64,000 nt of DNA from DATDFB01 sp036522835 (GTDB lineage: Bacteria > Acidobacteriota > Thermoanaerobaculia > Gp7-AA8). The position numbers were made by a program, and so were the translations under genes. Positions 1 to 7,240 of the stretch are shown piece after piece. The number at the start of each line of letters is the position of its first letter. Within the stretch, counting starts at the first letter, position 1. Location: positions 1 to 64,000 of the forward strand of contig DATDFB010000256.1 in assembly GCA_036522835.1 (NCBI GenBank), written 5' to 3'. The notes below the pieces were generated by a model that ran no database searches, was not told the DNA's origin, and saw only the letters and a program-made list of their open reading frames with translations.

Positions 1-150
1 CAACCGGAGCTACGTGAGCCGTTGGAAGGGCCGATTCCTTGAAGGAGGCATCGCCGGGCTGTACGCGCGACAGCAGGGGCGGAAACGATCCGTTCTGACT
101 CCTGCCATGGAAGCTCGTATCTTGAAGTGGACCTCGCGCAAACTGGGCCT
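1..150 (+). pseudogene. IS630-family transposase remnant (5' cut by window edge, 3' disrupted)
   Basis: The frame starting at base 2 reads a helix-turn-helix segment of the kind found near the N-terminus of IS630-type transposases: VSRWKGRFLEGGIAGL, a basic linker, then LTPAMEARIL. Similarity stops after about residue 49 (TSRKL), exactly where a short inverted-repeat relic begins at 152. The rest of the frame (to 250) is not transposase-like. No DDE catalytic residues are present, so this is a dead fragment. The true gene start lies left of the window. Confidence 0.65.
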
Positions 151-151
151 A

Positions 152-236
152 CCCCGGTTTCGTGGACGGGTCGTTAGTTGTGTCAGGCACGACCGCCTGA
201 CGCTCAAACTGCACGGGTTGTCCACGAAACCGGGTC
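152..236. repeat. 85-bp relic bounded by inverted repeats
   Basis: Bases 153-167 (cccggtttcgtggac) and 220-234 are exact inverted copies about 50 bp apart. They follow the IS630 fragment directly. The arrangement looks like an internally deleted insertion sequence or a MITE-like element that landed in the transposase gene. No coding capacity is seen inside. Confidence 0.5.
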
Positions 237-304
237 AACTCCAGAATTAGACGCTCAACCACTTTTGGAGCGTTCTCGGGCGCGATGTAAGTTGTTGAAG
301 AATT

Positions 305-380
305 TGGTGGAGCCGATGAGGATCGAACTCACGACCTCCTGAATGCCATTCAGGCGCTCTCCCAGCTGAGCTACGGCCCC
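305..380 (-). tRNA. tRNA-Ala (anticodon GGC), CCA encoded
   Basis: The complement folds as a full cloverleaf. The acceptor stem GGGGCCG pairs with CGGCTCC and includes the G3:U70 wobble that identifies alanine tRNAs. The D arm contains AGCTCAGCTGGGAGAGC. The anticodon stem CCTGA/TCAGG encloses loop ATGGCAT with anticodon GGC. The T arm has GTTCGATC. Discriminator A is followed by an encoded CCA (307-305). Confidence 0.97.
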
Positions 381-440
381 ACTCCAGGCAGGTGGCTTGG
401 CTAACGCCGCGGGCGCGGCAAAATTCCGGCGGATGCTACC

Positions 441-863
441 ATGGGCCGTCCAATGCGCAAGCCCAACTTCGGGAAGCCCCGCTCTGCGGTGCGGGCCTTC
501 TCCCTCTCCAGCCGCCTGCCGCGGTTGAAGGCGCCGCTCTCGGCCGCCAAGGTGCCGGTCTCGCGGCCGCGCCCCGCCGTTGGGAAACCGGGACAGCCGC
601 TGTCGCTGCCTCCCGCCGTGCACACGGACTTGTGCAACCGCTGCGGCCACGGCGTCGACGACCATCCCGTCCGCTACGCCTGCGACAAGTACCCCCATCC
701 CGACCCGCTGCAGATCTGCGGGTGCGAAGTCGAGCAGCTCGACGATCCCTGTCCGCACTGCGGCCACAAAGCGCGCTCGCACAAGGCGCGGCATCGCTGC
801 CGCTCGTGCCGCTGCTGGGGCTTCGACGGCGACAGGGAAGCGGCGGGCGCGCGGCCGTGTTAG
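441..863 (+). CDS. Cys/His-rich putative zinc-binding protein with two tandem modules
   Basis: The 140-aa product has a basic, proline-rich N-terminus (1-60) followed by two similar metal-binding modules. Module 1 is C65-x2-C68-x-H70-x4-H75-x5-C81 with C93-x-C95. Module 2 is C104-x2-C107-x-H109-x4-H114-x5-C120-x2-C123-x-C125. The repeated CxxCGHxxxxH spacing argues that this frame is real. A shorter start is possible (e.g. GTG at 619) because the N-terminal part is low complexity. The stop TAG (861-863) overlaps a -10-like TAGTCT before the next gene. Function unknown; zinc ribbon or metal-delivery roles are guesses. Confidence 0.6.
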   Translation: MGRPMRKPNFGKPRSAVRAFSLSSRLPRLKAPLSAAKVPVSRPRPAVGKPGQPLSLPPAVHTDLCNRCGHGVDDHPVRYACDKYPHPDPLQICGCEVEQLDDPCPHCGHKARSHKARHRCRSCRCWGFDGDREAAGARPC

Positions 864-866
864 TCT
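861..866 (+). promoter_or_regulatory. TAGTCT -10-like box 8 nt before the BFD-like start codon
   Basis: TAGTCT lies 8 nt upstream of ATG 875, a spacing that would put the transcript start at or near the start codon. Its TAG is also the stop codon of the preceding gene. It is one of a set in this window (see findings). Confidence 0.4.
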
Positions 867-874
867 CGCGAACC

Positions 875-1156
875 ATGGAAGACGGCCACGACCACGAGCT
901 GCACCCGGCCATTCGCGGCCTGAAAACCGTCTGCCGCTGCAACAACATCAAATACCGCACCATCGAGAAGGCCATCCGCAACGGCGCCTGCACCCTCACC
1001 CAGGTCGCCGTCGCCACGACCGCCACCACCGGCCACTGCGGCGGAAGCTGCACCCCCGATGTCCAGCAGATGATCGCCGAGCTGGCCATCCAGCGGCCGC
1101 TCGCCGCGGCCGCGCCGGCGGCGAGCGCGGCGGCGTGGTGGGTTCGCAACAAATGA
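875..1156 (+). CDS. BFD-like [2Fe-2S] ferredoxin-type protein
   Basis: The 93-aa product carries the cysteine pattern of bacterioferritin-associated ferredoxin-like domains: C20-x-C22, then a spacer of 32 residues including AIRNGACTLTQVA, then C55-x3-C59 in GHCGGSC. This family binds a [2Fe-2S] cluster and passes electrons. The last pair is spaced x3 instead of the usual x2. Residues 77-93 are an Ala-rich tail. The gene overlaps the next one by ATGA (1153-1156), so the two should be translationally coupled. Redox partnership with the downstream ArsC-like selenoprotein is an inference from this coupling. Confidence 0.8.
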   Translation: MEDGHDHELHPAIRGLKTVCRCNNIKYRTIEKAIRNGACTLTQVAVATTATTGHCGGSCTPDVQQMIAELAIQRPLAAAAPAASAAAWWVRNK

Positions 1157-1500
1157 AAAGCGAGCTTTACCTCAAGCCGAGCTGAACGTCGTGCCGGAAG
1201 GCGGTCGCCTTCCTCGACGAGCACGGCATCGACGTCGTCAAGCACGACCTGGCAAAAGATCCCCCCTCCCGCGAGCTCCTCGAGACGCTCATCGACGAGC
1301 GCCGCCTCGGCGACTTCGTCAACACGCGCAGCCCCGCCTACAAGGAGCGCGGCCTCGACGTGACCAAGATGACCAAGCGCCAGGCCATCGACCTGATGAT
1401 GGAGGAGCCGAACCTTATCCGCCGCCCGCTCCTCATCCGAGGGGGCCGGGCCATCTTCGGCTTCGACGCCGGGAAGTACGACGAGCTGGCGAAGAAATGA
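1153..1500 (+). CDS. ArsC/Spx-like thiol-redox protein, predicted selenoprotein (UGA = Sec11)
   Basis: The frame opened by ATG 1153 (overlapping the stop of the BFD-like gene) meets TGA at 1183-1185 and then stays open to TGA 1498. Decoding 1183-1185 as selenocysteine gives a 115-aa protein beginning MKSELYLKPS-U11-TSC14-RKAVAFLDEHGIDV. That aligns with the KPxCxxCRKA start of arsenate-reductase-like/Spx-like proteins, UGA replacing the first redox Cys. Downstream family motifs are intact (NTRSPAYKERGLD; PNLIRRPLLIRGGRAIFGFD). A hairpin matching the bacterial SECIS layout follows (1196-1213). The family reduces arsenate or acts as a thiol oxidoreductase; the substrate here is unknown. Standard gene callers would lose this gene. 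A Cys-to-UGA nonsense mutation is the alternative. Confidence 0.85.
1183..1213 (+). promoter_or_regulatory. UGA recoding site plus bSECIS-like hairpin (ArsC-like gene)
   Basis: After UGA (1183-1185), bases 1196-1202 (GGAAGGC) pair perfectly with 1207-1213 (GCCUUCC) around the tetraloop GGUC (1203-1206). The loop begins 17 nt after UGA. From family knowledge, bSECIS elements put a short-loop stem-loop with G in the first two loop positions about 16-37 nt after UGA, and the E. coli fdhF element also presents GGUC. The match in position and loop sequence is close. Confidence 0.8.
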
Positions 1501-1766
1501 TCCCGCCGGCCGGCTTCGCCATCGCGGCGCTGACCGTGATGCTTTGGATCCTCTGGTCCGACTCCGTCCGGCCGCGGCGCGCCTCGCAGGGCATGTACGC
1601 GCTGCGCGTGGCCACCTACCTCGTCGTCAGCGGCGTCCTCATTCTCAACCGCGTCCGCTATCCGCAGTACTTCTCCGGCGGCGCGACCATCGCGGTCGTC
1701 CTGGCGGTTCTGGTCGGGCTTTTCGGCGCGTTTTGGTTCGGGCGGCGGCTGGTGCGGCGGGTGTGA
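1497..1766 (+). CDS. Small membrane protein, 89 aa
   Basis: ATG 1497 overlaps the stop of the ArsC-like gene (ATGA). The product has three hydrophobic stretches: about residues 4-18 (AGFAIAALTVMLWIL), 38-50 (ATYLVVSGVLIL) and 62-80 (ATIAVVLAVLVGLFGAFWF). It ends with a basic tail RRLVRRV. No family is recognised. Coupling to the redox genes suggests a membrane-linked role, but nothing in the sequence shows it. Confidence 0.65.
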   Translation: MIPPAGFAIAALTVMLWILWSDSVRPRRASQGMYALRVATYLVVSGVLILNRVRYPQYFSGGATIAVVLAVLVGLFGAFWFGRRLVRRV

Positions 1767-2058
1767 CGCATTACCTACGGGGAGTGACGCGCATCGTTGA
1801 CTGTGGAAAAAATGAGAAACCTATAGACAGCACTCCTGACTTGGTGTAGTCTATTGCACAAGGAGCCCGGCAGGCAGGCGCCTCTTCCGAGCGGGAACTG
1901 GATCGAAATGAACGGTTGAGTCGACGGGCCTGCGATCTCTCTCTCACGACCGACGACACTCACCACAAGGCCAGCCTCTAGGCCTTGTCATGCAGCCGCC
2001 GCCGGGCCCCTTCTTCTTGAAATAACCAACACCGTCGAAGGTGTCTCATGTCCTGCAC
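1767..2058 (+). other. Non-coding leader region upstream of the first metzincin
   Basis: No convincing gene lies here. A possible promoter is TTGACT (1797-1802) and TATAGA (1822-1827) with a long 19-nt spacer. Downstream, GCAGGC (1870-1875) can pair with GCCTGC (1928-1933), and 1965-1972 (ACAAGGCC) pairs perfectly with 1981-1988 around an 8-nt loop. The hairpin is not followed by a T-tract, so it is more likely leader structure than a terminator. No known riboswitch consensus was recognised. Confidence 0.35.
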
Positions 2059-4398
2059 ATGAAGCGCCTCGCCGTCCTGCTGCTTCTCGCCGCGATGCCG
2101 GCGGGCGCCGCCACGTTCCTCGTCCCCGACGACCGCTCCCTCGTCGACGCCTCGGCCGCCATCGTCGTCGCCACCGCGGGCACGTCCCACACGCGCTTCG
2201 CGCCCGGAGGCTGGATCGAGACCGTGACGTCGATGACCGTCGACGAGGCGATCAAGGGCGCGGTCACGACGCCGACGATCGACGTCGTAGAGCTCGGCGG
2301 CGTCGTCGGCGACCGCGGCTACTTCGTCTCCGGCGCGCCGCGCTACGACAGGGGCGAGCGCGTGCTCCTCTTCCTCGAGACCAACGACCGCGGCGAGTGG
2401 GTGGCGAAGAACATGGCCGTCGGCAAGTTCGCCTTCCGCCGCGACGACGCCGGCCGCCGCGTCCTGCTGCGCGACGACGTCGACGGCTTTGGCTACGACG
2501 GCGCTCCGTACCATGACCCGCTGCGCGCCGAGGAGCCGTTCCTCGACTTCGTGCGCGCGGCGGCGCACGGCCAGGCGGTGACTGCCGGCTACGTGCTGCC
2601 CGCGGCGAAGAACAACTTCGCGGCCAATGCCGCGCCGACGGCGTCGACCTACTGCCAGCAGCCGAGCGCGGGGCGCGGCCTCCGCTGGCCGTCATTTCCG
2701 GCCGCGGTCGTCTTCGTCAGCCACGGCACGCAGCCGGGGGCGCTGAGCGGCGGCCTCACCTCGCTGCAGCGCGGTCTCGGCGCGTGGACCAACGACGGCA
2801 ACTCCAACGTCGTCCTTTCCTATGGCGGCTCGACCTCGACCGCGCACGGCGCCCCCGACGGCGTCACCACCGTGCAGTTCAACGATCCGTCGAACGAGAT
2901 CGCCGGCTCCTACCGCGGCGTCGGCGGCGACACCCTCGCGGTCACCAGCGCCTGGTACAACCCTTCGGTCACGCACACCTACAACGGCGAGACCTTCTAC
3001 TCCATCGTCGAGGCCGACCTCGTCGTGCAGGACGGCATCACCGGCGCCGGCGTCAGCGGCAACGGCTTCGACCACGTCATCACCCACGAGCTCGGCCACG
3101 CCATCGGCCTGCGCCACTCCGATCAGCCGCCCTCGGGCGGTACGAGCACGAGCGCGGCGATCATGAATTCGAGCGTCGCCTTCAACACCGACACCTACGG
3201 CTCGAACCTGCAGTCGTGGGACCGCGAGGCCGTCGCCGCGGTGTACGGCAGCGGCGCGGGGGCGGGGCAGCCGCCGACGCCGAATCCCGGCCCGACGCCG
3301 CAGCCGCCGCCCGCGTGCAACCCGGTGGCGATCACGGCGCAGCCGGTGTCGGCGCCGCTCGTCGGCAGCGAAGTGACGCTGACGGTCGGCGCGAGCGGCG
3401 ACCTTCCGCTCGCGTATCAGTGGTACGCCGGCGCGAAGGGAAACACGGCCAATCCGCTCGGCGGCGAGACGCAGCCGGCTCTCAGCGTATCGCCGAAGGT
3501 GACGACGACGTATTGGGTGCGCGTGACGAACGCCTGCGGCGTGGCCGACAGCGACGCGGCGACCGTCACGGTCAACGGCTGCCCCGGCGTGACCATCACC
3601 TCGCTCACCTCGAGCGCCTCCGCTGTGCTGGAGGGGACCAGCGTGACGCTCACCGTCGCCGCGACCGGCGGCAACGTCAGCTATCAATGGTTCAACGGTA
3701 CGAGCGCGCTCTCGGGCGAGACCCGCACGACGCTCGTCGTCCGTCCGGCGGCGACGACGTCGTATTGGGTGCGCGCGACGAACGCGTGCGGCGCGACGAT
3801 CGACAGCGACGTCGTCGTCATCGCCGTCACGCCGTGCGACGCGCCGGCGATTCTCGTGCAGCCCGTCGGCGGCGACGTCCTGACCGGCACGACCGGCTCG
3901 CTGGCCGTGATCGAGAGCGGCTCCGCGACGCTGCGCTACCAGTGGTACGAAGGCGCGCGCAGCGACACCGCCCGCCCCGTGCCGAACGCCAGCCTCGCCT
4001 CGATGACGACACCGACGCTCCTGGCCGGCGCGACATCGTATTGGCTGCGGATCACGAACGACTGCGGCTCGATCGACAGCGACGCCGTGACGATGACGGT
4101 CGTCAACGCGTGCACGCCGCCAGCGATCGTTTCGCAGCCGTCGGCGGTGAGCGTCGTCGCCGGCGCGAGCGCGCGCCTGACGATTGCGGCCACCGGTGCG
4201 TCGCTGTCGTACCAGTGGTACCAGGGCCCGCTGCTCGACTTCACCAAGCCGGTCGGGCGGAGCTCGCCGACGCTCATCACCTCGCCGATCACCGCCCCCA
4301 CGCAGTTCTGGGTGCGCGTCTCCTCGGCGTGCGGCACGGTCAGCAGCGCCGCGATCGACGTCGCGCCGGCGGCGCGGCGGCGCGCCGCGAAGCCGTAG
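2059..4398 (+). CDS. Secreted metzincin-type metalloprotease with four Ig-like repeats
   Basis: A 779-aa secreted protein. ATG 2059 gives a clean signal peptide (MKRLAVLLLLAAMPAGAA). Residues 20-170 form a conserved N-terminal region shared by the four paralogues here. The zinc motif HELGHAIGLRH begins at H343, followed by a Met-turn-like AAIMNSS. A Gly/Pro linker (about 410-425) leads into four Ig-like repeats, each with a YQW(Y/F) core and ending near YWVRVTNACG. The C-terminus is basic (ARRRAAKP), like other secreted proteins in this window. Predicted extracellular zinc protease; substrate unknown. Confidence 0.8.
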   Translation: MKRLAVLLLLAAMPAGAATFLVPDDRSLVDASAAIVVATAGTSHTRFAPGGWIETVTSMTVDEAIKGAVTTPTIDVVELGGVVGDRGYFVSGAPRYDRGERVLLFLETNDRGEWVAKNMAVGKFAFRRDDAGRRVLLRDDVDGFGYDGAPYHDPLRAEEPFLDFVRAAAHGQAVTAGYVLPAAKNNFAANAAPTASTYCQQPSAGRGLRWPSFPAAVVFVSHGTQPGALSGGLTSLQRGLGAWTNDGNSNVVLSYGGSTSTAHGAPDGVTTVQFNDPSNEIAGSYRGVGGDTLAVTSAWYNPSVTHTYNGETFYSIVEADLVVQDGITGAGVSGNGFDHVITHELGHAIGLRHSDQPPSGGTSTSAAIMNSSVAFNTDTYGSNLQSWDREAVAAVYGSGAGAGQPPTPNPGPTPQPPPACNPVAITAQPVSAPLVGSEVTLTVGASGDLPLAYQWYAGAKGNTANPLGGETQPALSVSPKVTTTYWVRVTNACGVADSDAATVTVNGCPGVTITSLTSSASAVLEGTSVTLTVAATGGNVSYQWFNGTSALSGETRTTLVVRPAATTSYWVRATNACGATIDSDVVVIAVTPCDAPAILVQPVGGDVLTGTTGSLAVIESGSATLRYQWYEGARSDTARPVPNASLASMTTPTLLAGATSYWLRITNDCGSIDSDAVTMTVVNACTPPAIVSQPSAVSVVAGASARLTIAATGASLSYQWYQGPLLDFTKPVGRSSPTLITSPITAPTQFWVRVSSACGTVSSAAIDVAPAARRRAAKP

Positions 4399-4401
4399 CG
4401 C

Positions 4402-4779
4402 TCAGTCGAGCGGATACCGCTGCATCTGCTCGTACCGCGGCGTCAGCGAGGCGATCGTGCACGACGCCGGGGTGATGTCGTACGTCGTATCGAAGTCCTC
4501 GTAGTTGCGCGCGCGCCACATCGTCCCATGGGGATCGATGACGATGGAGCGTCCCGTCGCGCCGCGGAAGATGTGCGAGCCGTCCGTGCCGGTGAACGCC
4601 GCGTACGTCCACGGCCGCTCTTCCGGGTGCGCGCGCATGAACTCTTCGATCTCGTCGAGCAGCCGCGCGAACAGCGCGGCGCGCGCGTGCGGCTCGGCCT
4701 GCAGCGCCGAGGCGATGGCGTCGCGCAGCATGGCGTCGGCGGGGGAGGTCAGGACACCCGTGATGAGCGGCTCGGACAT
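4402..4779 (-). CDS. Hypothetical protein, 125 aa
   Basis: Start ATG 4779 gives MSEPLITGVLTSPADAMLRD. The product has an acidic helical N-terminal half (LRDAIASALQAEPHARAALFARLLDEIEEF) and a beta-like C-terminal half with FTGTDGSHIFRG and SIVIDPHGTMWRARNYEDF. No signal peptide, membrane segment or catalytic motif is seen and no family is recognised. It is convergent with the metzincin gene (3-bp gap) and divergent from the YfhO-like gene. Confidence 0.6.
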   Translation of the reverse strand: MSEPLITGVLTSPADAMLRDAIASALQAEPHARAALFARLLDEIEEFMRAHPEERPWTYAAFTGTDGSHIFRGATGRSIVIDPHGTMWRARNYEDFDTTYDITPASCTIASLTPRYEQMQRYPLD

Positions 4780-4843
4780 TGCGGCTATCGTGGCACATTC
4801 GCGAAAACGTGGCAGCGGTCCGGGCAGGTCCAACGCGCTGCAC

Positions 4844-4849
4844 TAAACT
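4844..4849 (+). promoter_or_regulatory. TAAACT -10-like box 9 nt before ATG 4859
   Basis: TAAACT is followed by the 9-nt spacer gcgcgccgc and then ATG. The same spacer sequence and distance occur before the epimerase at 36148. This fits a leaderless start. Confidence 0.45.
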
Positions 4850-4858
4850 GCGCGCCGC

Positions 4859-7219
4859 ATGTCCCTCCTCCTCTACACCGCGACGGCGGCGGTCCTATTG
4901 TTCTTCGTCCGCCGCCGCCTCTCCCGCGCCGCGGCCATCGTCCTCTTTCTCCTGCCGTTCTGCTTCGTCGGGCGCGCGCTCCTGACCGACAACGTCTACG
5001 GCCCCGTCGACGCGCCGTACGTCACCGAGCCATTGAAGGGCATGCGCGAGCCCATGGGCATGCCGGAGATCCACAACGGCGTGATCTCCGACCTCTACGC
5101 GCAGATGATCCCGTGGCGCAAGGCCGTGCAGTACGCCTACAGCCACGGCCAGTGGCCGCTGTGGAACCCGTTCATGCTTTCCGGGTCGCTCCTCGCGGCG
5201 TCGGCGCAGCCGGCGGTCTACTCGCCGTTCACGCTCCTCGCGCTGCTGCTGCCGGTGGCGAAAGGGCTGACCTTCTCCGCCGCCATCACCTTCTTCATCG
5301 CCGGCTTCGGCGCGTTCCTCTTCGCGCGCGAGCTCGGCTGCCGCGAAGGCGTGGCCCTCTTCGCCGCCGCCGGCTGGATGTACGCGAAGGCGATGGCCTT
5401 CTTCGTCCTCTGGGCCATCGGCGGCTCGTGGGCGCTCTTCCCGCTGGTCATGCTCGGCACGCGGCGCTGCGTGCGCGCGCCGTCGCTGCGCTCCGCGGCG
5501 CTGCTCTGTCTCGCGCTCGTGCTCGTCGTCTTCGCCGGGCATCCGGAAACGCTGCTGCACGAGATCTTCGTCGGCGGGATCTACGGCGCCGTGGAGCTCG
5601 CGCGCGTGCGCCGCGATGTCCTTCGCGCCCTCGGCGGCGCCGTCGCCGCGGGCGCCGTCGCGCTCGGGCTGACGGCGATCTACATCCTCCCGATCCTCGA
5701 GGCCGCGCCGCAGACCGCGGAGCACGGCTTCCGCGTGGAGGTGTGGTCGACGATGTCGCACGCCGCGACCAACACCGAGGCGGCGGCGCGGATGTTGACC
5801 GATGTCTTTGCGTTCCTGCATGGGCACCGGTGGGAGTGGGGCGACGTGCATTCGTTTCCGCTCGACACCGCCGCGCCCGACAGCGTCGTCCTGGCCATGG
5901 CCATCTTCGCGATCTGGCGCATCCGCAGCGGAGACACCTGGTTCTTCGGCGCGCTGGCACTCTTCGGCTTTTTGGCGCGCTCGGCGTGGAAGCCGGTGTC
6001 GGACGCCATCCAGAAGCTGCCGATGTTCGACATCACCATCAACGAGCGCTTCGCCTTCGCCGGCGCGTTCGCGCTGGTGATGCTGGCGGCCCTCGGATTG
6101 GAATCGGCGATCGAGCGCCGCGACCGCGCCTTCGGCTACACGATGGCCATGGCCCTCTTCGCCTACCTCGGCGGCTGGATGTTGCTGCGCAACGCGAACA
6201 TCGTCTCCACGCAGATTCTCGACTGGGGCCGCTTCTCCTACTTCGGCGAGATCGGCTGCCTGGCCCTCGCCGCACTGATTGCGATCCTCTTGACCCCTCT
6301 CCCCGCTCGCGGGGAGAGGGTGGCCGAAGGCCGGGTGAGGGGCGCCCTCGTCCCGCTTCTCCTTGGCATCCTCCTGCTGCAGCACGTCTGCGAAGAGAGC
6401 GACATCTATCCGACCGTTCCCGCCAGCGCCGCGTATCCGCCCGTGCCGATGTTCGCACCGATGTACAAGGTGAAGGAGCCCTTCCGCATCGTGGCGCACG
6501 CGCACGGCTTCATCCCCGGCACGAGCGCGCTGTACGAGCTCGAGGACGTGCGCGGGTATGAGGCGCTCACGTTCGCGCGCTACATCGAGACCTATCGCCT
6601 CTGGTGCGTCGCGCAGTCGGTCTGGTTCAACCGCATCGACGACTTCAAGCCCTTCCTCTCCTTCCTCAACGTCCGCTTCTCGATCGCCGGCGATGCGCCG
6701 GTGCCGAAGGGATGGCACCTCGTCGGAAAGCAGCGCGGCACGCAACTGTTCGAGAACGACCACGTGATCGAGCGCGCCTTCCTGCCACGGCGCGTGCGCG
6801 TCGGCATGCCCGACGGCGACGCGCTCAACGAGATGGCCGACGCCACCGACTTTCGCGACGTTGCCTGGATCAAGGCGCCGCTGCCGCAGCAGGAGTTCGC
6901 CAACGGCGCGGGGCGGCTGCGCATCGAGCGCGTCGGCAACGGCTTCCACATCGACGCCGACATGGACGGGAACGGCTGGATGGTCATCTCCGAGCCGGCC
7001 TGGAAGGGATGGCGCGCCTACATCGACGGCCGCCGCGTGCAGATGTTCTTCGCCAACGAGGCATTCCTCGGCCTGCACGTACCGGCAGGCCACCACGCCG
7101 TGCGCCTCGTCTACCTGCCCGACGGCTTCGTGCGCGGGCGGGCCATCTCCTTCGCCACGTTACTTTTTGTGATCGGGATTACGGTTTGGTTGCGCCGGAA
7201 ACGTACAATGACCCACTAG
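4859..7219 (+). CDS. YfhO-like polytopic membrane protein with in-frame palindromic insertion
   Basis: A 786-aa protein with many hydrophobic helices in residues 1-520, motifs such as QWPLWNPFMLSGSLL and GHPETLL, and a soluble beta-rich C-terminal domain before a final helix near 765-780. This layout fits the YfhO family of large membrane proteins linked to glycosylation of cell-envelope polymers; the exact reaction is not evident. Around residues 478-496 the helix is interrupted by LTPLPARGERVAEGRVRG, encoded by a palindromic repeat (6292-6342) also found between genes at 57154. The gene probably starts leaderless (box at 4844). Confidence 0.7.
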   Translation: MSLLLYTATAAVLLFFVRRRLSRAAAIVLFLLPFCFVGRALLTDNVYGPVDAPYVTEPLKGMREPMGMPEIHNGVISDLYAQMIPWRKAVQYAYSHGQWPLWNPFMLSGSLLAASAQPAVYSPFTLLALLLPVAKGLTFSAAITFFIAGFGAFLFARELGCREGVALFAAAGWMYAKAMAFFVLWAIGGSWALFPLVMLGTRRCVRAPSLRSAALLCLALVLVVFAGHPETLLHEIFVGGIYGAVELARVRRDVLRALGGAVAAGAVALGLTAIYILPILEAAPQTAEHGFRVEVWSTMSHAATNTEAAARMLTDVFAFLHGHRWEWGDVHSFPLDTAAPDSVVLAMAIFAIWRIRSGDTWFFGALALFGFLARSAWKPVSDAIQKLPMFDITINERFAFAGAFALVMLAALGLESAIERRDRAFGYTMAMALFAYLGGWMLLRNANIVSTQILDWGRFSYFGEIGCLALAALIAILLTPLPARGERVAEGRVRGALVPLLLGILLLQHVCEESDIYPTVPASAAYPPVPMFAPMYKVKEPFRIVAHAHGFIPGTSALYELEDVRGYEALTFARYIETYRLWCVAQSVWFNRIDDFKPFLSFLNVRFSIAGDAPVPKGWHLVGKQRGTQLFENDHVIERAFLPRRVRVGMPDGDALNEMADATDFRDVAWIKAPLPQQEFANGAGRLRIERVGNGFHIDADMDGNGWMVISEPAWKGWRAYIDGRRVQMFFANEAFLGLHVPAGHHAVRLVYLPDGFVRGRAISFATLLFVIGITVWLRRKRTMTH
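6292..6342. repeat. Palindromic element inside the YfhO-like gene
   Basis: Bases 6295-6306 pair perfectly with 6309-6320 (12 bp), followed by the small hairpin ggccgaaggcc and an outer gaggggc arm. The element keeps the reading frame. A double, diverged copy sits in the intergenic region 57154-57267. Confidence 0.7.
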
Positions 7220-7240
7220 TCCGAAACTGAGAGGGTCCCC

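Noticed and set aside
580..1185. 201-codon frame ending at the UGA
   Set aside because: Only its last ten codons (from 1153) are the selenoprotein start; the upstream part overlaps the zinc-type and BFD-like genes in the wrong frame.
1191..1496. GTG-started frame over the ArsC-like gene
   Set aside because: Arg/Pro-rich out-of-frame reading; the correct frame shows full ArsC-like motifs.
2784..4475. 563-codon frame within the first metzincin
   Set aside because: Shifted reading of the Ig-like repeats; Arg/His-rich shadow.
4895..7096. Long open frame on the minus strand (733 codons)
   Set aside because: Antisense shadow of the YfhO-like gene; composition is Arg/Glu/Asp/His-biased as expected for antisense of GC-rich coding DNA.
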